Source: an uncultured bacterium (GTDB taxonomy: Bacteria > Bipolaricaulota > Bipolaricaulia > UBA7950 > UBA9294). Taken from it: a DNA stretch of 15,152 nucleotides. Both the position numbers and the translations under genes were made by a program. Where the stretch lies: assembly GCA_903859225.1 (NCBI GenBank), contig CAIOLV010000039.1, positions 1 through 15,152 of the forward strand. Direction: 5' to 3'. A model generated the notes under the pieces. The model was not told the origin of the DNA. It worked only from the letters and a program-made list of their open reading frames with translations, and searched no databases. Numbering within the stretch: the first letter of the stretch is position 1; each line of letters begins with the position of its first letter. Below are positions 7,059 through 11,757 of this stretch, piece after piece.

Positions 7059-7087
7059 ATTATACGGGACACTGCGAGCGTGAACAA
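7059..7087 (-). promoter_or_regulatory. nusA operon promoter (TTGTTC-17-TATAAT)
   Basis: On the minus strand TTGTTC (7087-7082) is followed by a 17-bp spacer and a perfect TATAAT (7064-7059). The transcript should start near 7052, giving a leader of about 135 nt before the nusA ATG. The -35 box overlaps a possible GTG start of the divergent rluD at 7080. This is one reason to prefer the downstream rluD ATG. Confidence 0.7.
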
Positions 7088-7103
7088 ACGAGTTTCTGCC
7101 CCA

Positions 7104-8021
7104 ATGGAGCGGATTTCCCGGACGATCGGCCCCGAAGACGAGGGGCAGCGCCTTGACCAGTTCCTCGTCGCATTGGACGGTCGCGTCTCGCGTGCGGAAG
7201 TGCAACGCCAAATCCGCGACGGGCTCGTGTCGATCGCTGACCGCCCGGCGCTCCAGCCGTCCCATCGTCTCCGCCAGGGAGAGACCGTCGTCTGGCTCCC
7301 TCGGTCGGTCGCTCCTCTCACTCCGCAACCGCTGCCGCTCGACATCGTCTACGAAGACGACGAGGTCGTGGCGGTGAACAAGCCCGCCGGGCTCGTCGTC
7401 CATCCAGGCGCCGGAACGACCGGCACGACGACCCTGGTCGAGGGACTCCTCGCGACAAGGGACCTACCTCCATCGGACGATCCCGCCCGACCGGGCATCG
7501 TGCACCGCATCGACAAGGAGACGACGGGCATCCTGGTTGTTGCGAAGACACCGCGGGCCATGGCCTCACTCAAGCAGCAGTTTGCCGACCGCGTGGTGGA
7601 GAAGAGCTACCTCGCGTGGGTCGTCGGAACGTTCAGCGAGTCGGACGGATGCATCGACGCCCCGGTGGGCCGCGACATGCGCGCTCCGCGCCGAATGACC
7701 GTCTGCTCCGACGGGCGGGCGGCCGAAACGGAGTTTCGCGTCCTCGCACGGCGGCCGAATCGGACCCTCGTCCTCGTCCGTCCGCGGACAGGAAGAACCC
7801 ACCAGATCCGGGTCCACTTCAAGTACATCGGCCACTCCGTCGTGGGTGATGAGCTCTACGGCGGTCCGCCCGCGGACGGCCTCCTGCTGCACGCATGGAA
7901 GCTGACGATCCAGCACCCCGCGACCGGAGCGCGCCTCACGTTCGAGGCGCCGCCGCCGCCTGCCTTCCCGCGCGAGGCCTACGAGGCAGCTTTCCCGAGC
8001 GACCGCGCAGCGAGGAGATAG
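7104..8021 (+). CDS. rluD: RluA/RluD-family 23S rRNA pseudouridine synthase
   Basis: This enzyme isomerises uridine to pseudouridine in 23S rRNA. From the ATG it is 305 aa. An S4 RNA-binding domain covers about residues 10-65 (GQRLDQFLVALDGRVSRAEVQRQIRDGLV). The catalytic domain has the signature HRIDKETTG with the catalytic Asp near residue 137, VNKPAGLVVHPG near 92-102, and the C-terminal RTGRTHQIRVHFKYIGHSVVGDELYGG. The frame extends upstream to a GTG at 7080, but neither start has a Shine-Dalgarno site. MERISRTIGPEDEGQRLD matches where family members begin. It diverges from nusA and converges on pgsA, overlapping that gene's 3' end by 43 nt. RluD-like is the best guess; RluA/RluC specificity cannot be told from sequence. 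Confidence 0.92.
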   Translation: MERISRTIGPEDEGQRLDQFLVALDGRVSRAEVQRQIRDGLVSIADRPALQPSHRLRQGETVVWLPRSVAPLTPQPLPLDIVYEDDEVVAVNKPAGLVVHPGAGTTGTTTLVEGLLATRDLPPSDDPARPGIVHRIDKETTGILVVAKTPRAMASLKQQFADRVVEKSYLAWVVGTFSESDGCIDAPVGRDMRAPRRMTVCSDGRAAETEFRVLARRPNRTLVLVRPRTGRTHQIRVHFKYIGHSVVGDELYGGPPADGLLLHAWKLTIQHPATGARLTFEAPPPPAFPREAYEAAFPSDRAARR

Positions 8022-8491
8022 TCCAAACCGGCGATGTACGTCAGGGTGATGGCTGCGTAGAAGAGCCACAGCCCCCCGGGCCAGCGAACCAGCAAGAAGA
8101 AGAGCGCAAAGAACGAGACGAGCGAAGCCGCCTTTCCCACCAGTCGGGCCGCTTGCACCTGACGGTGACGCAGCTGCAGGACGATGGCCCCGACGCCGAG
8201 GCCAATCTGCGGGACGAGGAACGCCGCGTACGCCCATCCGGAGATCTCGCCAATGACGAGGAGAGAGGACAAGAGCGACACGTACAGCGCCTTGTCAACG
8301 ATCGGATCGAGCGCCTTGCCGAGTGGCGTCACTTCTTGCCGTGCTCGCGCCACCATTCCGTCCACGATGTCGCCGAGGCAGACCACGACGAAGAGCGCCG
8401 CGGCCGCCGCGCGGTGACCCGACAGGAACAAGTAGACGACGGGTGCTACGAGTGCTCCGCGGAAGAGCGTGATCAGGTTCGCGACGGACAT
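7979..8491 (-). CDS. pgsA: CDP-alcohol phosphatidyltransferase, probably phosphatidylglycerophosphate synthase
   Basis: This integral membrane enzyme transfers a phosphatidyl group from CDP-diacylglycerol to an alcohol, likely glycerol-3-phosphate. The family signature DGx2ARx8Gx3Dx3D is perfect: D44-G45, A48-R49, G58, D62, D66, with the extra Asp41. At 170 aa it matches PgsA (about 180). Several hydrophobic helices are visible (about 12-38, 68-86, 92-110, 122-140 and 145-160). The reading frame is open further upstream to 8656, but the ATG at 8491 gives the standard N-terminus (MSVANLITLFRG). It has no ribosome-binding site. A promoter lies only 8 nt upstream, so the mRNA is probably leaderless. 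PgsA is the usual product of this size; phosphatidylinositol-type synthases share the motif. Confidence 0.86.
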   Translation of the reverse strand: MSVANLITLFRGALVAPVVYLFLSGHRAAAAALFVVVCLGDIVDGMVARARQEVTPLGKALDPIVDKALYVSLLSSLLVIGEISGWAYAAFLVPQIGLGVGAIVLQLRHRQVQAARLVGKAASLVSFFALFFLLVRWPGGLWLFYAAITLTYIAGLDYLLAARSLGKAAS

Positions 8492-8499
8492 GGCGCGCG

Positions 8500-8528
8500 A
8501 TGATAAGCGTGCGTACTGCTCTGCACAA
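8500..8528 (-). promoter_or_regulatory. pgsA promoter (TTGTGC-17-TATCAT), leaderless
   Basis: On the minus strand TTGTGC (8528-8523), a 17-bp spacer and TATCAT (8505-8500) precede the pgsA ATG by only 8 nt. Transcription should begin within a base or two of the start codon. This fits the lack of a ribosome-binding site. The -35 is only 6 bp from the -35 of the divergent cpgS promoter. Confidence 0.6.
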
Positions 8529-8534
8529 GCTCCC

Positions 8535-8563
8535 TTGAAGACGTTTCCCCGACCCCGCATAAT
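8535..8563 (+). promoter_or_regulatory. cpgS promoter (TTGAAG-17-CATAAT)
   Basis: TTGAAG (8535-8540), a 17-bp spacer and CATAAT (8558-8563) predict a transcript start near 8570 and a leader of about 30 nt. The leader contains GAGGGAGA, about 7 nt before the ATG at 8601. It stands back to back with the pgsA promoter. Confidence 0.6.
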
Positions 8564-8568
8564 GCGGG
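8554..8568. promoter_or_regulatory. Perfect 7-bp palindrome over the cpgS -10 box
   Basis: cccgcat and atgcggg flank a single central base, forming a perfect inverted repeat that covers the whole -10 box. A dimeric repressor bound here would block polymerase. The mRNA would not carry it as a hairpin, because it lies before the predicted start. No regulator gene is adjacent, so an operator role is inferred only. Confidence 0.45.
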
Positions 8569-8600
8569 TATCGAGTCCTGCAGTAGAGGGAGATGTGCGC

Positions 8601-9920
8601 ATGAAACGACGGGTTCTCATCATGGGGGCTGCCGGCCGCGATTTCCACAACTTCAATGTCTACTTCCGCAACAATCAGGACTACGAGGTGATCGCGTTCA
8701 CGGCAACGCAGATCCCCGACATCGCGGGACGTACGTACCCGCACGAACTGGCGGGAAAGCTCTATCCTAATGGGATCGCCATCCATCCGGAAAGCGAGCT
8801 CCTGACACTCATCAAGGAGAAGCGCGCCGACATCGTGGTATTCAGCTACAGCGACGTGTCCAACCAGTACGTTATGGAGCGCTCGGCGGAGGTCAACGCC
8901 GCGGGAGCCGACTTCATGCTGCTCGGCCCCGCCTCGACCATGGTGAAGTCCACGAAGCCGGTGGTCTCGATCACCGCGGTGCGGACCGGCTCTGGCAAGA
9001 GTCAGACGACGCGCCGCGTGTGCGAGATCCTCAAGGCGAAAGGCAAGAAACTGGCTGTCATTCGCCACCCGATGCCGTACGGCGACCTCGTGGCGCAGGA
9101 GGTCCAGCGCTTCGAGACGTACGCCGACCTCGACAAGCACAACTGCACGATCGAGGAGCGGGAGGAGTACGAGCCGCATATCGACAACGGGACCATCGTC
9201 TACGCCGGCGTGGACTATGAGAAGATCGTCCGAGCGGCGGAGAAGGAGGCCGACGTCATCATCTGGGACGGCGGGAACAACGACTTCTCCTTCTACAAGC
9301 CGGACCTGTCGATCGTCGTCGTCGATCCGCACCGCGCCGGGCATGAACTGCTCTACTATCCAAGCGGCGTGAACGTGCGCATGGCCGACGTCATCATCAT
9401 CAACAAGGTCGACACGGCATCGCTCGAGGACATCCACTTTGTCCGAGAGAACGTCCATGGCATGAACCCGCGCGCCATCGTGATCGAGGCCGCGTCGCCG
9501 ATCCAAGTGGACGACCCGAGCATCATTCGCGGCAAGCGCGTGCTGGTCATTGAGGACGGCCCGACCCTCACGCACGGCGGCATGGAGTACGGAGCCGGAG
9601 TGATCGCCGCCCAGCGGTTCGGCGCCGCGGAACTGGTCGACCCACGCCCCTACACGGTCGATTCGATCACCGCGACGTTCCACAAGTACCCCGACATCGG
9701 CCGCCTCCTTCCCGCCATGGGGTACGGCGAGAAGCAGGTGCGCGACCTCCAGAAGACGGTGGACCGTACGGACTGCGATGCCATCGTCATCGGAACGCCG
9801 ATCGACCTCGGCCGGCTCCTCAAGTTCAAGGTGCCGACGACGCGTGTCCGCTACGAACTCCAGGAGATCGGGCAGCCGGATCTCGAGCGAGCGTTCCAGA
9901 TGCTCATGCCCAAGCTGTAG
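8601..9920 (+). CDS. cpgS: Cyclic 2,3-diphosphoglycerate synthetase homologue (P-loop NTPase)
   Basis: The 439-residue protein matches the cyclic 2,3-diphosphoglycerate synthetase family. In methanogens this enzyme closes 2,3-diphosphoglycerate to the cyclic thermolyte using ATP. The N-terminal part has a Rossmann-like start (VLIMGAAGRDFHNFNVYFRN, residues 5-24). A P-loop at about 127-135 (AVRTGSGKS, then QTTRR) begins the NTPase half. Later come VIIWDGGNNDFSF, VVDPHRAGHE and the NKVD-like IIINKVDTAS, giving a SIMIBI/G3E-type GTPase flavour. Family length is about 440-460. The ATG follows GAGGGAGA. Bacterial homologues are widespread, and their product has rarely been tested, so a GTPase-like or other role is possible. 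It is monocistronic, between its own promoter and a strong hairpin. The family is sure; the function in this organism is less so. Confidence 0.85.
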   Translation: MKRRVLIMGAAGRDFHNFNVYFRNNQDYEVIAFTATQIPDIAGRTYPHELAGKLYPNGIAIHPESELLTLIKEKRADIVVFSYSDVSNQYVMERSAEVNAAGADFMLLGPASTMVKSTKPVVSITAVRTGSGKSQTTRRVCEILKAKGKKLAVIRHPMPYGDLVAQEVQRFETYADLDKHNCTIEEREEYEPHIDNGTIVYAGVDYEKIVRAAEKEADVIIWDGGNNDFSFYKPDLSIVVVDPHRAGHELLYYPSGVNVRMADVIIINKVDTASLEDIHFVRENVHGMNPRAIVIEAASPIQVDDPSIIRGKRVLVIEDGPTLTHGGMEYGAGVIAAQRFGAAELVDPRPYTVDSITATFHKYPDIGRLLPAMGYGEKQVRDLQKTVDRTDCDAIVIGTPIDLGRLLKFKVPTTRVRYELQEIGQPDLERAFQMLMPKL

Positions 9921-9952
9921 CCGGATTCCGACAGACCTGATACCGCTTTCGA

Positions 9953-9985
9953 AGAGAAGGGGGCAGCAACGCTGCCCCCTTCTCT
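9953..9985. terminator. 15-bp perfect hairpin between convergent genes
   Basis: agagaagggggcagc and its exact reverse complement flank the loop aac, 32 nt after the cpgS stop. The distal arm ends in CCCCCTTCTCT, with no long U tract on either strand. It lies between cpgS (plus) and the small membrane gene (minus), so it can serve both. A less perfect GC stem follows at about 9988-10015. Confidence 0.7.
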
Positions 9986-10038
9986 CTAGCTTCGGCTGCG
10001 GAACCGCAGAAGCCAAGGCCGCGGTCCCTTTCTCCTTC

Positions 10039-10218
10039 CTAGCGAGCGTTCCGGATCGCGAAGATCAACCCGTAGAAGACGGCGAACCCCGCGCCGATGG
10101 CGAGTCCGAACAGGAGATCGTTCCAGATGAGGCCGCCGACCGCTCCGATCGCGACGCCGAGCGGGAGCAAGATCACGAGGTGCTTCCATCGACCGAGCGA
10201 ACCCTTAGGCAAGGTCAT
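10039..10218 (-). CDS. Small two-helix membrane protein (59 aa)
   Basis: This frame reads MTLPKGSLGRWKHL, then two hydrophobic segments. One is about residues 14-31 (VILLPLGVAIGAVGGLI) and the other about 35-55 (LLFGLAIGAGFAVFYGLIFAI). They are separated by WND, and the protein ends in the basic IRNAR. The small glycine-rich helices suggest a hairpin in the cytoplasmic membrane. I recognise no family. Its ATG overlaps the last 14 nt of the cupin/HD-GYP gene, with GGAGAGG directly before it, so the two are co-translated. It may anchor or modulate that protein, or simply be a co-transcribed hypothetical. Hydrophobicity and overlap support it as real; function is unknown. Confidence 0.65.
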   Translation of the reverse strand: MTLPKGSLGRWKHLVILLPLGVAIGAVGGLIWNDLLFGLAIGAGFAVFYGLIFAIRNAR

Positions 10219-11116
10219 CCTCTCCGATCACCGAGAGGAACGCCCGCACGACGCGGGGATCGAACTGCGTCCCCGCGTTGAGGCGCAGCTCCTGGATCGC
10301 CTTGGACTTGGCCGCGGCAACCTGATACGGTCGTTCGGACGTGATGGCGTCGTACGCGTCGACGACCGAGACGACGCGGGCTTCGATCGGGATCTCCTCA
10401 CTGCGAAGGCTGCGCGGGTACCCGCTCCCGTCGTAGTTCTCGTGATGGCAGAAGACGATCTGCGCCGCCGCCTTCAGGAACGTCTTCTCGCGAAGCATGT
10501 CCGCACCATACTCCGGATGGCGCCGCATCTCGACCCACTCTTCGTCGGTGAGACGTCCCGCCTTGTTCAGGATGTGATCCGGCACCCGGACCTTGCCTAC
10601 GTCGTGGAGGTACGCGCCGTACGAGAGATCGATCAGCCGCTGCCCGGGGAGACCAAGCCGCTCCCCGGTCCGGATCGCGAGCCGCTCCAGGCGGTGGCAG
10701 TGGCCTTCCGTTGCCTCGTCTTTCTCTTCGACCGAGCGAGCGAGAGCCATGATCTCCTGGATCTCGTCCTTGACCAGGTGGTAGCTCGGCGGGGACGACA
10801 CCATGAGCAATTCGAGATCCTCGTCAACTCGAAAGTAGGCGCGCTCCGGAAGACCGCGGTGGTAGATGTAGTCTCCTGCACGGAGCGGCGTCTTGTCGTC
10901 GCCGCTCGACAGCGTCAGCGCACCGTGGATGACGTAAATGAACTCGAACCCGGACCATTCGCTCGCCTCGTCGAGGTAGAAGTGCTTCCCGGCGGCGATC
11001 CGATGACGTGTCACCTCGAGCGCTCGATGCTGCACGAGAAGGTCGGCGGACGACGATTGCTTCGACGCGTGTTGCGCGTCTTTGTCGGACCTCCCAAGCG
11101 TCAACCCTTGAGTCAC
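10205..11116 (-). CDS. Cupin / HD-GYP fusion, probable c-di-GMP phosphodiesterase
   Basis: The 303-residue soluble protein joins a cupin-like beta barrel (about 30-112; GKHFYLDE, IYVIHGALTLSSGD, LRAGDYIYHRGLPERAYFRV) to a complete HD-GYP domain (about 120-298). HD-GYP enzymes hydrolyse c-di-GMP or related dinucleotides. The key residues are present: EGHCHRLERLA near 137-147, HDVGK with H171 and D172, KAGRLTDEE, H200 in HPEYGADML, HHENYDGSGYP (H224, H225, then GYP at 232-234) and D253 in VVDAYDAITSERPY. The cupin is a plausible ligand or metal sensor controlling the enzyme. There is no membrane segment or receiver domain. GTG is the start, with GAGGAG about 6 nt upstream. It overlaps the small membrane protein gene. 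Upstream is the terminator of the repeat-peptide gene, so it needs its own promoter, which I could not find. Confidence 0.88.
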   Translation of the reverse strand: MTQGLTLGRSDKDAQHASKQSSSADLLVQHRALEVTRHRIAAGKHFYLDEASEWSGFEFIYVIHGALTLSSGDDKTPLRAGDYIYHRGLPERAYFRVDEDLELLMVSSPPSYHLVKDEIQEIMALARSVEEKDEATEGHCHRLERLAIRTGERLGLPGQRLIDLSYGAYLHDVGKVRVPDHILNKAGRLTDEEWVEMRRHPEYGADMLREKTFLKAAAQIVFCHHENYDGSGYPRSLRSEEIPIEARVVSVVDAYDAITSERPYQVAAAKSKAIQELRLNAGTQFDPRVVRAFLSVIGEDDLA

Positions 11117-11237
11117 GGCCGTCTCCTCGACATGCCTACGTCATCCGCGCGGGAAATCGACACCGCGCTAGACGATTCTGCCTCCAAACCGGCCGCGTGT
11201 CACCGACGCGGCCGCGACCGCGACGTGGTGCCCCGCC

Positions 11238-11273
11238 AAAAAGAAGGAAGGTGACGGGATTCCCCGCCACCTT
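11238..11273 (-). terminator. Rho-independent terminator of the repeat-peptide gene
   Basis: On the minus strand AAGGTGGCGGG and CCCGTCACCTT pair over 11 positions with one G-U, around a 4-base loop. CCTTCTTTTT follows. It lies about 37 nt after the peptide stop codon. A second 7-bp stem (11281-11297, CGACCTC/GAGGTCG) sits between the stop and the terminator. This makes the peptide gene a separate unit from the HD-GYP gene. Confidence 0.8.
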
Positions 11274-11309
11274 CACCCTACGACCTCTCTGAGGTCGGAA
11301 GATTCTCTC

Positions 11310-11498
11310 CTACTCTGCCAGAGGCCCTCCGCCGACATGAATCGGCGTGCTCATCAGCATCGGCCCGCCGCCAACGTGGATGGGCGTGCTCATCAGCTTC
11401 GGCCCGCCACCGACGTGAATCGGATCGGCGAAGACGCTCACTGCCATGGCAAGGAGGAGCGCGACGACCATCCCGACAACCACAAGACGTTTCATCAT
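11310..11498 (-). CDS. Secreted peptide with three PIHVGGGP repeats
   Basis: This 62-residue product has a typical signal peptide: MMKR, a hydrophobic core at about 5-20, and a V-F-A cleavage site before Asp25. The mature part is about 38 residues of tandem repeat: PIHVGGGPKLMST (26-38), PIHVGGGPMLMST (39-51) and PIHVGGGPLAE (52-62). The three PIHVGGGP copies use different codons at Pro, Ile, His, Val, Gly and Pro, and every difference is synonymous, so the peptide is under selection. It has a strong ribosome-binding site (AGGAGGT, 7 nt from the first ATG), a hairpin just before it and its own terminator. I recognise no family. It could be a multi-copy signalling-peptide precursor, a metal-binding (His) exported peptide or a surface peptide. 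Any function is speculative. Confidence 0.85.
   Translation of the reverse strand: MMKRLVVVGMVVALLLAMAVSVFADPIHVGGGPKLMSTPIHVGGGPMLMSTPIHVGGGPLAE
11313..11423 (-). repeat. Three tandem 39-bp coding repeats
   Basis: Units run 11423-11385, 11384-11346 and 11345-11313; the last is cut short after GGGP. The linker CTGATGAGCACGCC is identical in the first two units. The PIHVGGGP part varies only at third codon positions. Confidence 0.85.
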
Positions 11499-11514
11499 AC
11501 GACGACCTCCTAAC

Positions 11515-11530
11515 GTTCGGAATACCGAAC
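11515..11530 (-). promoter_or_regulatory. Hairpin or operator just upstream of the peptide gene's ribosome-binding site
   Basis: GTTCGG and CCGAAC form a perfect 6-bp inverted repeat around TATT (minus strand). It ends 2-4 nt before the AGGAGG site. As RNA it is a 5'-leader stem that could stabilise the mRNA or tune ribosome access; as DNA it could be an operator. No convincing promoter was found upstream. TATAGC near 11555-11550 is the best -10 candidate and lacks a -35. Confidence 0.45.
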
Positions 11531-11664
11531 AACTACCGACAGCTATAGTTATTCCTTCCCGGAGGGAATCCTAGACACACCGCAAAGGCCCGTGACGTTG
11601 CCCGTATGTCTCCGCGAAGGAGCGGACGCGTGTCGATGGCTCGGCCAGAGTGACCCACAACTCG

Positions 11665-11693
11665 TTGTGCCTGCCGGATCCCGCCGATACAAT
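11665..11693 (+). promoter_or_regulatory. nifJ promoter (TTGTGC-17-TACAAT)
   Basis: TTGTGC (11665-11670), a 17-bp spacer and TACAAT (11688-11693) predict a transcript start near 11700, with a leader of about 58 nt before the nifJ ATG. The -35 is identical to that of pgsA. The rest of the 259-nt gap between the peptide gene and nifJ (about 11531-11664) shows no gene. It holds only a short TTCCC/GGGAA stem near 11567-11579. Confidence 0.6.
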
Positions 11694-11757
11694 CCCCGCG
11701 CCCGGGCGGATCTGCGGCACTTGCAGACCCCGTCGGCGCAATCGAGGAGGACGTCTC

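Noticed and set aside
7061..7066. TATACG as a plus-strand -10 for rluD
   Set aside because: No -35 at 16-18 bp. The same bases form the perfect TATAAT of the nusA promoter on the other strand.
8295..10016. Minus-strand frame of 573 codons opposite cpgS
   Set aside because: It is the mirror of cpgS codons (Arg/His/Asp-rich). It runs through the pgsA/cpgS promoters and the terminator hairpin.
10097..11254. Plus-strand frame of 385 codons opposite the cupin/HD-GYP gene
   Set aside because: No family features. The opposite strand has all HD-GYP catalytic motifs.
11313..11423. Tandem repeats considered as a CRISPR-like or intergenic repeat array
   Set aside because: The period is 39 bp with no spacers. 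Variation is purely synonymous in one open frame with a signal peptide, so they are coding repeats.
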